NCBI RefSeq assembly: GCF_013373865.1
Contig: NC_050467.1
Coordinates: 7,773,237 to 7,837,236 of the forward strand
DNA: 64,000 bases
Direction: 5' to 3'
From: Monomorium pharaonis
Taxonomy: Eukaryota; Arthropoda; Insecta; Hymenoptera; Formicidae
The position numbers were made by a program, and so were the translations under genes. Under the pieces are notes generated by a model. That model was not told where the DNA came from. It searched no databases and saw only the letters and a list, made by a program, of their open reading frames with translations. Positions 34,058-45,985 of this stretch are shown here, in pieces; positions within the stretch are counted from its first letter, which is position 1; each line of letters begins with the position of its first letter.

Positions 34058-34773
34058 TATAACTGTTTATGATAAACTATGGCTACATTCGCGGAGCATG
34101 CTACCAGCGTTATCGCGTCATTTTATTCCTGTTTTACGTCTAATGTGGTCTAATGACTGATACAGAATGACAGAATAGTGCTAGTAGTGAGCTCCCTGAA
34201 CGCATCCTATATATACATTATGTATAGTGACGTCATGAACCAATGGCGGGCATTCTGGCGCTTTTCAAACTCTTCTTATTTTTAAGTTCATTTTGCATTG
34301 TCATAATAATTCTATTACAAATATTTATATTTTTTATAATATTCTTAGAACTTATAATGTTATTTAAAATAATAAAAAAATTTTCAAAAATGACTCTATT
34401 GCTCGTGCGATGGTCAGGTTTGTGTTGGACGGTGATATAAGAATATAAAACTATAAGAAATTTAGTTTAGTGCTCTTGTTGAGTTACGTGTCGAGAGATT
34501 GTCCTTGCAGGCTGATGATCGTGGATGGTTCTCCTCGGACAGTGGAAGGAAGAATCAAAGAATTGAGAGAGGAACTTGACTTGAGGGGTATCTGTTGGCC
34601 CCTTGATGAGTGAGATTCTTGGAAACGAGGGAAAGCATATTACTTAAAAGAGGAGCACAGTCATTCCCCCTGGACTGTTGCTCTACATAAGCGTTGAATC
34701 ATGGTACTGTGTCCCTGTGGGGATGGAAATCCAGTGGGCAAAAGAAGAAGAAGAAGAAGAAAGAGACGAGATG

Positions 34774-34888
34774 GCATGATGGTTCTGGGGAGCCGATGAG
34801 ATAAGACGTAGTCACAAGTCAATCAAATCAAGTGAAATTGTATTAAGTATTGGATAATTTTTAAGGCTCGGCTCCTCGTATCTAATTA
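34774..34888. other. Continuation of the block left of the LINE insertion
   Basis: About 115 bp between the LINE target duplication and the next element; joins 28123 in the pre-insertion sequence. No gene seen. Confidence 0.4.
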
Positions 34889-35921
34889 CCCCTATAACCA
34901 TTTCTGCTGTGACAAATGTTGGCAACAGATTCTGTTGCCAAAAAGGCGACAAATGAGAAACATATCTTGTCATTGCAAACACTATTAGCAGATATTCAGC
35001 AAATATTTAGCAACGTCTGTCATCAGAATACATGACAAAATAATAGTGAACTGCGGGCAGATTTATTGAAAGTATTGATAACAGATTGACGACAAACACC
35101 AAAGTGCAAACAATGTCAGTAAATTGCCTGTAGAAATGTAACAACATTTGTGTGTCAAAGTACGCGACAGATTGATACCAGAAATGCAGCAGATCTGTCG
35201 AAATGTCAAATTGGCAATAAAAAGTGCGGCACCGTCGATAGGCGGCTTATTTTCTCGGGAGTAAAATGCAGTCAACTCGCTACATAAAGACCACTCGCAG
35301 CGCGAAGGTAAGCAAAAATTATCTTCCTTCGCTGCGCCTGCGGAAGAGTCCGATGTGGCGGAGGACCGCCACATTATACTTTTATGATACAGAATTGGTA
35401 GTATTTTCATTTTTTTGGAATGAGATTTAACTACAAAGAAATTTAAAAATAGATAGGTCAATTGAGGCCCCCCTATAGGAAATATTAGATGCTAAGGAGA
35501 GGGTTGGGTAAATTATTTAATCTATTCCTACTCTTGAATTAATAAATCTTCCCAGGAGATTGCTTACATCGATTCTCAAATAAAATTATAACTGTGATGA
35601 AAGAAGAAATGAAAAGATTCGACAAATTTGTCGCCAATCTATCATCATTTATGAATACAGATCTGTTGCATATTTGGCGCAAATCTGCTGTGAGTTTACG
35701 TTGCAACATCTGTTCTCAATTTGCTGCGTGAATTTGTCATTGTATTGCTAGTGACAGGTCTGCTCTGGTGTTGCACCCAATTTGATATCAGGATTTGATA
35801 ATAATTTTTGCTTGCAATTGGGGCGCACTCGAAGACACAGTAGGCCATGGTTTTGGCAGCCTGATTCCGCAAGAAATTTTTAGCAGTCTGCTGACAATTT
35901 GATAGCAAATGGTTAGCTGGG
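34889..35921. mobile_element. Terminal-repeat element with CCCC..TAACCATTT ends and GCAGATTTG arrays
   Basis: The left end CCCCTATAACCATTT and the right end AAATGGTTAGCTGGG mirror each other, flanked by TA (34887-34888 and 35922-35923). Both halves repeat degenerate units of the type GCAGATTTGTCGACA / CTGCTG...TGTCAG. The middle at 35225-35400 has a different, GC-richer composition. No coding potential. Confidence 0.65.
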
Positions 35922-35923
35922 TA

Positions 35924-36346
35924 GTGGCCAAATGTAATCGAGATGACAGTGGAGGAATAACGCCATGTACTAAGTGAAATTTTTGCTCTGGAATTACTAC
36001 GAGGCCTGGTCTATGGCTGTGAGCTTTTAGTCGGCCATTTTGAGAGATCGTTACTTGCACAATTTTGCAACGCACATGTGCGATTTTACTCTGGAAGGAG
36101 ATAGTTAATCAGGATTCGACCTTTTTTCACCTTCGACCTAATTTTCATCCACCAAAGCGATATCCTAAAAAGTCTACCAATTCTAACATCCCTCTGATTG
36201 AAAAGGTACGTCTCTGGCTCTTATGCTCAACAAGCTTTAGTTATTAATTATTAGGATTGCACGCATAACATGAGTCATAGTTAATATGTAAATCTTGACC
36301 GTCGCTTTAATTGTCTATTATATATGATAATGGCTCAAGATTATAT
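35924..36346. other. No gene supported
   Basis: Mixed sequence. A 60-codon open frame at 36065-36247 contains a possible donor (AAAAGGTACGT at about 36200) but no recognised domain. Confidence 0.35.
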
Positions 36347-36654
36347 CCCCTAATAGCAAAATGCTAGCAGATTGCGAGCAGCTTGGCAGCAAATTCAATC
36401 AGATACCCATTGCAGATCCATAGCATTCTGTGTCCGCATTAAGCTCAGGATTTGTCGACAAAGCCTGCTGGCATGGCATGCCAGCAGATTGATTACAGAA
36501 ACCGAGCAGGATTTGCTGACATAATCCTGACGACAGATTGGCAGCAGAAATCAAACAGAGCCTGCTAACATGCTATGCCAGCAAATTGGTAGCAGAAACC
36601 GAGCAGGGTCTGCTGACATAACCTGACAGCAGATTAACAGCAGAAATCAAGCAG

Positions 36655-37591
36655 ATCTAAAAGATTTCTTAAATCGGATATCTTTAAAGTGCAACTAAAG
36701 ATAAAAAAATAAAATAAAAATTTTATTTTTTTTTTAATTATTTTTATTAACAGTACATACTAAATTTAGGACAAATTTTTATTAATTAATTAAATTTAAA
36801 TTATATTGTTTTATTTTATTCTTACTTGCCGCTGGTAGGTTTTGAACCCGGGACCTTAGGATGACGAACCTTGTACTCTATCTGCTACGCCAATTTGACT
36901 CATCGGTATGAGTACTTGTTATTGTCTACATATACCAATATGTTATAAACTGACACAATTATATTATTTTTTATAAAAGCAATTAAATTTTGCAAAACAT
37001 ATTAAAAATAAATAGCATTAATTTATTTACTTATTAATTTCATTGTTAAATTTATCTTTTTCCATAATAATTTTATGGAAATTGCGATCTATTTAGCATT
37101 AATACTTTAAAGCGTTCAAATGGTTAATTAGATGGTTAACTATATAGATCATATATTTTAAGAAAAATTGAATAGTACATCTATTATCCTGTTTTTGTTC
37201 AGTACATAATGAATTTAGATTTTGTGCATTTTTTTGTGCGCAGTAATTGTAAACAAACCGTAATTTTGGAAAACATTATCTTTATGATAATTTTTTTAAA
37301 TATCAAATGGATTTCTCATTCAGGATGTTATAATGTTGTCTGATTTTTGCTACGACGCGCATGGACGGCTCAAAAATCGGACAGCATTGTGTGATATTTT
37401 TTATGAGACATTTAGCTGATGTCATAAGGATAACATTTTTAAGAAACTTAAATGAAACTCTTCAATAAGATATCTCAAAGACCTCTCTTAGATATCTCTG
37501 ATAAATGTTACCATTTTGACATCATTTCCAAGATATCTAAATGTTTTCTTTAAAAAGTTCTCTTAAAGTTTTCGGACAAGCGTATTGTCTG
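36655..37591 (-). mobile_element. Second copy of the tRNA-like-bearing MITE
   Basis: Reverse-strand copy of much of 29029-29770. It ends GTATTGTCTGGG at 37591, equivalent to the CCCAGACA end. About 350 bp at 37075-37425 is extra, between ATGTTATCC and ATTATGGAAAAAG in the other copy. Confidence 0.6.
36829..36907 (-). repeat. tRNA-like segment, second copy
   Basis: Minus strand reads TGGCGTAGCAGATAGAGTAC, then GGTTCGTCATCC, then GGGTTCAAAACC. The A box is better than in the first copy and the B box has one extra A. Confidence 0.6.
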
Positions 37592-37595
37592 GGCT

Positions 37596-38075
37596 TTTTT
37601 AATTTATCTGAAATTCTTTTATCTGTATTATTTTCTATTGGTTGCCGGTATTATACATAACTTTAAACTTATGTATAATACAAGTAACCAATAGAAAATA
37701 ATATAGATAAAAGAACTTCAGATAAATTAAAAAAATATAGCTGCCTAATACTTTTGGCCAAGCCTGTATACATATATATATTTTTATATAATTAGGGATC
37801 GTAAGGAAATAAAATTATTATAATTGTCAATACATTTTTAATAAGAGTTTAGGCATCATTTCTGTTATTTCAAATTTACCGTTATCGCGCGGTAGCCCAA
37901 TACAATAAAGTACTTAATCTTTCAATACAATGTATATCGGCGAGAGAACAATTAAACTCTTATTAAAAATGTATTGATAATTAATAATAATTTTATTTCC
38001 TTACGATCCCTAATATATTAAAAATATATGTATGTATACAGGATTGGCCAAAAATATTAGACAATGATATAATTT
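37596..38075. repeat. Two adjacent palindromes
   Basis: 37596-37740: TTTAATTTATCTGAAATTC and complement, with TTTTCTATTGGTT arms around a short loop. 37745-38075: arms from TAATACTTTTGGCCAAGCC through GGGATCGTAAGGAAATAAAA, mirrored at 37955-38075 as TTTTATTTCCTTACGATCCC to GGCCAAAAATATTAG. The GGCCAAAAGTATTAG ends resemble Tc1-like terminal repeats. Confidence 0.6.
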
Positions 38076-38476
38076 AATTTCTCAATAATTTCTACTGCCA
38101 CAACTTTTTTTCTTACGTTTTTTTCTATAGAAACATATTAATGCAAGTTTTAAATTGGCATTTAAATAGCAATTAAGATTATAAAGTAACGGACATACTG
38201 TTCGATTTCTGCTGCCGATCTGCCTACAGGTTATGTCAACAGGCTCTGCTCGATTTCTGCTGCCAATCTGCTGTCAGTTATATCAGCAGGTTTTGCTCGA
38301 TTTCTGCTGCCAATCTGTTGTCAAATTATGTTAGCAAGCTCTGCTTGATTTCTGACAGCAATTTGCCGACATCGTTGGATATTACAGACTCTGTATAAAA
38401 TTTGTTGCCATTCTGTCGTCAAAAATTGATAGCATGCTCTGCTCAAAATCTGTTCCTGCAGGCTTGGCTATCTGGG

Positions 38477-39581
38477 TCGTTTATGTTGTAATATTTTCCG
38501 TATCCTATAATAAAAATTTCGGTTTACATGGTTTGCTGTAACGACCTCGCATGTACCTAGTCAACTTCATGTAAAATCAGGTACGTTACATTTTTAAGAG
38601 TCTTCCATAGTTTCATTGTTTCAGTTAAACGCTATTATAGTTATTTAAAAAAAAGAGAAAATATTAACTATTGATCTTACACATGAGTCGTCAGGCCTCT
38701 TCCTGAAAACCTATTTATCTACGTAATTAATCAAGAAAATGTTGTAAGATGGATTGATATCTTTTATATGATGGTATTAATTTAGTATATTTTCTAGTCA
38801 AATAATGGTGATAGAATTCATAAATGAATTCCATAATTTTTTAGATCACCCTGTTCTCAACACTGTGATACAAGGTCAACTTATGTTTTCTTTTTGTTGC
38901 CTTAAATAGAGTGGTATTTACCTTAACTCAGTCCGAATTGATATTTACATCAATTCAGGGGCTTTATTTTATTTTGATGTTTGAATATCTTCTGAAGTAT
39001 GGTCCACTTTTATACCATACTAGCTAAGTAAACGTAAACGTATATTAATCCAGTATAACAATGATTCTTGTTCTTACTAGTTTTTATGTGATAAATTAGT
39101 GTTAATTATAAAGTAAGTAGTTAGACTCTCTTCTCATCTACATTTGCTCAACTTTGGCTGTCTGACTCAATAGGAAATAAAGCTACTCTGATTTAATAAC
39201 TTGTATATTCTACAGCTTAATCTATACATGTCTTACTCTTAATCACATTTGAGGCGATCTAATACGTGCTCAAATTTTTGATACAAGTTAATGAAATATG
39301 ATCAATCGGTTGAGAGGTTTCTAGCGGAGTGTATATAATATACTTTTAGTGTAATTGTTATTTATCTTATTGTATATATAAATTGTTTATTTGTTGAATT
39401 GTTTGATTTATTTATTGCTTAGTATCTTAGTATTTATAGTCACTTTTTTTTTAGTTTTGTATATATTTTTATTTAGGCTAGTACTTCAGCTATTTAAAAT
39501 CAATTTAAAAAATTTTTCTTGCTCTATCTAATATAAATTATAGTATTAAAAAAAAAATTTTTTTTAAATTAAGATTATTCT
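38477..39581. other. No gene seen; AT-rich, upstream of LINE
   Basis: Includes TGTAACGACC at 38537, which mirrors GGCTCGTTACA at 45081-45091 and may be the left end of an LTR into which the LINE inserted. The rest may include the LINE 5' UTR. Confidence 0.3.
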
Positions 39582-40420
39582 TTGAAATTCTGTAGAGGAA
39601 AGTTGAGATGTCCAAAATGTGGGGAGGATCACCCCAGTGAGAACTGTAAAAGTAACATTTTTAAGTGTGTAAATTGTGGAGGCCCCCATGGCTCTTTCGA
39701 TGATTCATGTCCTTCGTTTCAATACCATAATCTTGTAAACTATGTTATGGCTTATGTTAATTGTTCGTCGTTCAAGGCTAAGAGACTAATTAAGGACAGA
39801 GAGATCATTAATGTCTTCCAAATTAGTAAAATGTTTAGGTCCCAGTTGCATGCTGGAATGCCCAGTTAGAGTTGAGTTCGGCTCTTAATCTTGGGAAGCG
39901 TGCTCAAACAGGAAGAGGGTCGAACTTTGACCCGGTCAGCAGAAATGGATCGAATGTTGGCCCCTCTTCTAATATTGAGTCAATATATCCAATAAATAAA
40001 GAGGCCACTAGGTCTGGTGTTTCTGGAATCCGTTTACTCAGAAGAAATGGTGAGCCATTTGATAATTCTCGGGCGATTATGCCCTTCTCCGTCAGAGGGA
40101 ATTGTTGCCGAGAGGCCAGGGGGGTGGAGAGTCGGTTTCTTTGATTGCTCCATCTCATAAGTCCAGGGGCGGGGTGGAACCTACTCCTGTTCCCCTTCAA
40201 TCTCAGATCCTGAGCAGTATGACTCAAGGTGCTGCGCCTATTACGGTTTATGGTTCCGACTTAATCAATTTGTTTCAGGGTGTAGACCCTATTGCAGAAC
40301 TTAACTCAGAAATAATAATTTCTCAGATTACTGATTTGATTAGTTTTGATAGAACAGCCGAAGAAAGGTGGCGTGATCTCCGCTGCTACTTGTCTGCAAC
40401 TAAAATTATTAATAAATTGT
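39582..40420 (+). pseudogene. LINE ORF1 (gag-like) remains
   Basis: The first part carries zinc knuckles of gag type (CPKCGEDHPSENC, then CVNCGGPHGSFDDSCP), which bind nucleic acid in the LINE RNP. A frameshift near 39868 and a second near 40130 break it. The tail runs to the stop at 40422 without a recognised domain. The N-terminal half of ORF1 is missing or unrecognisable. Confidence 0.7.
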
Positions 40421-40493
40421 AGATTTACTGTTCGCCCAGTTTATTGAAAGGCATCCTTGCTCTTAATTGTTCTGCATTTCCAATGGCTTTAAA

Positions 40494-43400
40494 GATTATG
40501 CAATGGAATTGTAGGGGAAAAACAAGAGTTTTCTAATATAATATCTTAGTTTGATCTTATATGCCTTCAGGAAACATGGTTACAGGAAAGAATAAATTTC
40601 GATTTTAGTGACTATTTTACGTATAAATCTGATAGAGCTGGAAATAGAATGGGAGGTGGCACTGCGGTTCTGTGAGTAAGAGTCTTGACTCAGTCTGCTT
40701 CGATTTAAATCTACCAGATAACCTCGGGCTTGAGTATACGACTGTAGCCATTATAAGAAGGGAAAAGGAGCTTAAAAAGATTTTATTGGTCTTTCTATAT
40801 AGACCTCCTGATGTAATGCTAAGTAAAACCAAATGGTTAAGTTTTTTCCAGAAGGTCTCTATTCTGGCTGACAGATATGATGTGTGTATTTGTGGGGACT
40901 TAAACTCTCAGAATGAAATCTGGGGATCTACTCGTACTAGCACGACTGGAAGATGTTTGGCAGAGTGTATTGACGATTCCCCTTTTATTATACTTAACGA
41001 TGGTTCCCAAACCAGAATCTTGGTGAGCTCGGAGCATGTGAGTGTTCCTGACCTTACCATGGTTTCGGGGAGTCTTGGGACGGATGCTTCCTGGTCTTTG
41101 TGGCCGGATTGTATTGGCAGTGACCATATTTCCATTGTTGTTAGTATTGGAGGATCTGGCTGTAAAGCTTTGAGTACTAAATCTTGCGAGCATTATGTTA
41201 AATCTAGGAAGAAATTAGATATATCTGGCATATCAAGAGACCGTTTTGCTGAGGTGGTGTTAGAAAATCTGGGTGATGCCTCGGATCATCAGCTAACTGG
41301 AGCGTCCCAGTATGAAGCCTGGGCATCAACTATAATAAGATGTGCCATTTTCTTTGGAGCTAGGCTATACGATGGTGAAGGGAGAGTCTCGGTTGTTGAT
41401 TCTGAGAATAATGGTATCAATTTTGAGTATCTTAGGAAGTCTAATAACAGAAAAAAACCTACTCCCAAGCCCTGGTAGGATTGTGAGTGCTCCCGGGCGG
41501 TAGAAAAGAAAAAGATCGCGTATAAGAAATTGAGAGAGAATCATTCACGGGTAAATTTGTTGCTTTATAGAAAAGCATCAGAAGAAACTAGAAAGTTGCT
41601 CAAAAGAAAAAAAGCCAAAGCTTCAAATCATTAGTTAATAATTTGAGTTTATCCGCAGGTCCTAGATCATTTTGATAGACAATCAACGCGTTCAAACAAA
41701 ATGCTTTTCTTTCTCCAATAAACCCTCCGAATGTTTTTAGGGTACATAAGATGGAAAACTACCTGAGTAACAGTATCCCGTCTTGGGTTCCTAACCTGTT
41801 TGAAACCCCTAAGGAGTTCACTCCCACTGGAAATATGTTTGCTCCGTTTGAACTTTATGAAATTTTGTTTTGTATTGCTGGGTTAAAAGAACGGAGTTCG
41901 CCAAGATCTGATTGCATTGGTAACTCTCTTATAAAACTGTTGCCAATGAGTGCTGTTGAACGATTAATTGAGATTTTTAATAGAATTTTGGATGATGGAT
42001 TCTTCCCCTAGGATTGGAAAGTCATTGACGTTGCCTTGATCCCCAAGCCAAATAAAGAGGACTTTAGATCCATTTCGTTGTCATCAGTTACTGCCAAAAT
42101 GTTTGAGAAATTGATCCTCAAAAGATATAGTCGATTTGTGGAAGAGAGTTGATTGAAATTGATTCCTAACACGCAATTTAATTTCAGGAGAGGTAGGTCG
42201 TGCGATGACTGTCTTGCATTGATGAATCTATATATTTACAGGGCTTTTGCGAAGGGTGAGATGTCGGGTGCGTTACTACTAGATGTTAAATCGGCGTATG
42301 ATAATGTTAACCCCCAGATCTTGTTTTCAATGATTAATGAGTTGAAGATTTCAACTAACTATAAGCTTCTATTCAGAAACTTCTTGAGCCCAATAACTGC
42401 TAATTTTTTCGAATCTGGCCAATGGTTTGGATGTAGACTATTACAGAGGGGCCTCCCGCAAGGATTAGCCTTGAGCCCTATTCTTTTTAACCTTTACATA
42501 AAAGATATCTTATGGAAAATTCCCTACAATTGTCAGGCCCTACAATTTGCGAATGATATCGCTGTTGTTTGCGTTGATAAGGATTTGGCAGTTATCAAAA
42601 AGGCTCTTTCTTCATCTTTTATTAGTATTGAAAAATGGCTTAATTTCATCGATCTCGAGTTGTCTTTGGGAAAAACGCAGAGTATAATCTTTAACAGAAA
42701 AAAGCGTCTGAATTATGATGACAGTCTTAATTTTGATGAGAGAAGTATTCGTATTTAAAAGGAAGTCAAATATCTCGGTTTGACGTTAGACGAGGGTCTT
42801 AGGTGGAAAAGCCACATTAGAAGACTGAAGAATAGGGCTATTGGATACACTAACATTTTGAAGTGGATTGCGGGGTCATCATGGGGAGTCAGTGCAATGG
42901 ACAGTATCAGATTCGTCAATGCTACGATAGAAGCACAACTTGAATGGGGTAGTATGTGGTATTGTAGCGCCGCAGGTTCTTATATTGAATCTCTGGAAAG
43001 AATTTTGAGTCAGGCATATAAATCGGCTTTGGGCATCTCCAGATCCACTCTTAACAGGGTGGTTCGGAGCTTTAGTAGTTTAGTTTAATAAGAAGAACCA
43101 GTATAAAATCAGACAAATACTTGTGTAAGTTAATTCAGTTAAAGAGGTATGTAATCATCAATAAGATTAAAAATTACCATGTTTGGACTCTTTCAAAGAG
43201 GGTCGCACCCAGAAACATTCCGTTTATAATGAGTAGATAGTCTAGGGTTTGTTCTTTCGAGAAGATCTTATTTCAATGGGATATTCATTCGGCCCATGAT
43301 TTTTCTCTGTCCCTGGCTTCTTTGGAGATTGATGTGGACTTCAGATCTGGGACGATGGCTCTTCTGTGCAACAACCCTGATAATGCGTTTAATAACCTTA

Positions 43401-44280
43401 TTGTTTTAAAAGGCTTGCCCAGGGAGGAGGTGACGATGTTTACAGATGGTTCTAGAACTCCTCTGGAAGATGGTGGGGCATTGGTAGGTTGCGCGGTTTA
43501 TGTCCCGAATGTAGAGAGAGTATATAAATTTAAATTGAATAATTTCATGAGTTCCTTTTCGGCGGAATCGGTGGCAATTTCTAAGGCCATAGAGTGTCAT
43601 TATCCCTTGATAATAATTGGAAGGAGGTAAATATTTGCTCTGATTCTAAGAGCAACTTGGATGTCATTAAATCAGCAAATGACTTATATAAAAATACGTA
43701 TATTAAACTTAGCCCCTGGTTGTCTAGGGTAAGAGAGTATCTAAGAAAGGCTGAAGAGCAGGGAATTAGATTTTGTTTTACCTGGTGCCCTGCTCATAAG
43801 AATATTGGTGGTAATGAGAAGGCGGATAAGGCCGCTAAGGATGGTGCTCTGGTTGGGGAAATCTGCCCAAACCTCAATTATATTTCGTTTTCTGAAGTCC
43901 TTTCGTCTCTTAAAAGGGATTATGAATTTTTAGATGCAGAATTCCTTGATAGAATTAATTTTAACACAGGTAATTATTACATGTGCAATTTCACGGACTG
44001 GAACATATCCCTTATTTCCAAGTTTAGATTCCCTAGAAAGCACTTGCATTCTCTCGCGAATTATTACTAGTGTAGGGTTTCCCCTACACTAATGCTATTA
44101 AATTTAAATGTGGTTGGAGGGAATCGCCTGATTGTGATTGTGGTTGCTTTTATCAGGACATTAACCATATTTTTTGGGAATGCCCTAAATTCAACAAAGC
44201 TAGAATTAGTCTTTATAGCAAACTGAGCAGAAGTGTTATGCTCCATTTACGATAGAGTATTTGATCACTGTTTTGAATAA
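40494..44280 (+). pseudogene. LINE ORF2 (endonuclease, reverse transcriptase, RNase H) remains, dead
   Basis: The endonuclease starts ALKIMQWNCRG (40490) and continues through CLQETWLQ, CICGDLNSQNEIWGS and SDHISIV, with stops near 40535 and 40675. Reverse transcriptase segments at 41751-42758 include FRRGRSCDD, LLLDVKSAYDNV and RGLPQGLALSPILFN. The catalytic box is FAND (about 42550) in place of the usual Y/F-A-D-D, so a metal-binding Asp is lost. RNase H at 43430-43860 shows FTDGSR, SAESVAISKAIE, ICSDSKSNLD and AHKNIGGNEKADKAA. The C-terminus carries the CGWRESPDCDCGC...HIFWECP zinc motif. At least seven frame breaks separate the open pieces. Confidence 0.85.
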
Positions 44281-44650
44281 GACTATTGCTGGAGCTATGG
44301 TCAAGTTTGTATTGGATAGTAATTTAGGAATATAAGACTAGAGGTAAATTTGATCCAGTTTCTCTTGTTGAGTTGCGTGCCGAGAGATTGTCCTTGCAGG
44401 TCGATGAGAGTGGATGGTCCTCCTTGGAGAGCGGTAAAGAAGAACCAGAGAATTGAATGAGGATCCCGGCTCGGGAGGTATCTGCTGATCTCTTAATGAG
44501 TGAGATTATTGAGAAGAAAAATATATTTATTTTGAAAGGAGAACGCAAACAATCCCCCTTGTCTGTTGCTCTATATAAGAGTTAAATCGTGGTACTGTGT
44601 CCCTGTTGGGACGGAAATCCAGTGGGCAAGAGAAGAAGAAGAAGAAGAAG

Positions 44651-45091
44651 CTGCTGTATACGGTGTCATTCTGCGTGGATGATCTTTGCGGCGCCGGTTT
44701 CCCCTCACTACGGGGTCCCCGTGTACGTGTGTTGGGATCGGTCGCTCAATGCGCGTACCGGGATCCGGGTGACGAGCGGGGCGGTGATCTGCCACTCAAT
44801 ATGTGGCGCGAGGAAGCGCTCAGTGCGCGCTGGCAAGGAAGCCGGTGCGAGGTTATAGTGCGTGTTCTGGAGACTCAGCTCAGTTCGCTGAGAGGATCGG
44901 TCGGCTCACTTCGCTAGACCGGGGAGATCTGCCTTCTTATCACCAGCGGAGGGCTTTTATAGCCCCCGTTTGGTAACAAGAGGAGCGGAGACGTGCGGGG
45001 AGAAAGATAAGCGGAGGGGACTGCGCAAGGTAAGAGGGTAACGGCCTCGTATCTTTGTGCCTTAACGATGGCGGAGGAACGGCTCGTTACA
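44651..45091. other. GC-rich fragment, possible LTR remains
   Basis: CpG-rich sequence directly after the LINE tail, ending GGCTCGTTACA at 45091. If TGTAACGACC at 38537 is its partner, an LTR of about 1.5 kb was split by the LINE. The open frames here have no domain. Confidence 0.3.
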
Positions 45092-45985
45092 CAATAAATT
45101 CTTATTTTACATAAAAAAATGCTAAAATGTTCTAATACGTATTACAAGTATACCTGAAAATTAATATTAAGAAAATATTCTTGGTTCAAAGAAACTGTTA
45201 CTTGAACGAAATAAAATAAAATAAGTAATTACTTTTCTTGGTTGTAAAATATTTTTCTGTATGTATTTAGTAACTGTCATGCATTCTATTCAAGTCTGAT
45301 ATATGTATAAGGCATACAAATTTACCAATAAGGCTCTTAGTTAAATTGAAAAACTAAAAGATACCAGGAAATTGAGGCCTGTGTTTCACCTAATGCTCTT
45401 GAAACATATAATCATGTACCTTGTAATGGGAAACAAAAAGATAACTTTTACAAAAATTGTGAATGTGATCTATGGCCTTTAAATAACCTGCAAAGTTGGC
45501 AAGCTTGAGAAATTTGCATAAGAGCCATATTTTTATTTCCCGTTACAAGCCGGCATACAATTATATGTTTTAAGAGGATTAATTAAAACAGGTGCAAAAT
45601 AGATTTATTATCAATAACTGTAAAAAAACTAAATATAAGTAGTAAAAAACTAAATAAAAAAACTAAATATAATTACATATGTACAATTGCAATTGAACTA
45701 TAAATTTAACTGTAAAATATGAATAAATATAATTAAATATAATGCTATATTAATGTAAAAAAGAATGAAAGTAAAATATAACATGTTGTTCCATATTTGA
45801 GAAATCAACTCGTAAAAGAACAATAAATATAATTATAAATCAATTACAATTTAACTACAAATTTAAGTGTAAAATAGCAATAAATAATTAAATATAATAC
45901 TACATTAAAATAATGCAAAAAGAATGAAAAGTGAAATATAACGTGTCGTTCGATCTTTGAGAAGTCGACTCATTTTGTAGTCTTT
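45092..45985. repeat. AT-rich region with small inverted and tandem repeats
   Basis: An inverted pair of about 40 bp at 45410-45450 and 45534-45573 (CTTGAAACATATAATCATG; complement CATACAATTATATGTTTTAAG). A direct duplication of about 160 bp at 45680-45815 and 45840-45975 (ACTGTAAAATAT...AATATAACATGTTGTTC). No gene seen except possibly the last exon of the next entry. Confidence 0.45.

Larger units (their letters stand above)
28458..34397. mobile_element. ISL2EU-like DNA transposon, 5.94 kb
   Basis: Its ends AGAGTCATT...AATGACTCT lie inside a LINE. Comparison with the unbroken LINE at 44278-44300 shows the target AT duplicated (28456-28457 and 34398-34399). It carries two convergent genes: a THAP-DDE transposase on the minus strand and a SWIM/YqaJ nuclease on the plus strand. 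To my knowledge a THAP-DDE transposase, a YqaJ-type nuclease and an AT duplication together mark the ISL2EU group of the PIF/Harbinger-related superfamily. The terminal repeats are only 9 bp when strictly matched, then diverge. The transposase frame is intact but the nuclease gene is broken. Confidence 0.82.
28135..34762 (+). mobile_element. 5'-truncated I-like LINE copy, split by a DNA transposon
   Basis: The LINE body is 28135-28457 plus 34398-34762. AGAGACGAGAT is duplicated exactly at 28124-28134 and 34763-34773, flanking the ends. The left part encodes the LINE C-terminal Cys/His region (KFKCGWRDSPGCDCGC). The right part is the 3' UTR ending in (GAA)n, matching 44290-44650 of the longer copy. 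Everything in between is a later insertion. Confidence 0.88.
36347..38476. mobile_element. Terminal-repeat element with CCCCTAATAGC / GGCTATCTGGG ends and CTGCTG arrays, rearranged
   Basis: The left end CCCCTAATAGCAAAATGC is followed by about 300 bp of repeats around GCAGAAATCAAGCAGA. The right end GGCTTGGCTATCTGGG is preceded by the complementary repeats (CTCGATTTCTGCTGCC). The right 600 bp is nearly identical to 16278-16882. Inside are the second copy of the tRNA-like element and two palindromes. The flanks do not match, so the two ends may come from different copies. Confidence 0.5.
39582..44650 (+). mobile_element. I-like non-LTR retrotransposon, long but decayed
   Basis: In order: a gag-like zinc-knuckle frame, endonuclease, reverse transcriptase, RNase H, a C-terminal Cys/His motif, a 3' UTR of about 350 bp and a (GAA)n tail ending at 44650. 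An RNase H domain after the reverse transcriptase places it in the I-type group of LINEs. Several stops and frameshifts interrupt both frames. The 5' end is not defined. The copy at 28135-34762 belongs to the same family. Confidence 0.85.
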
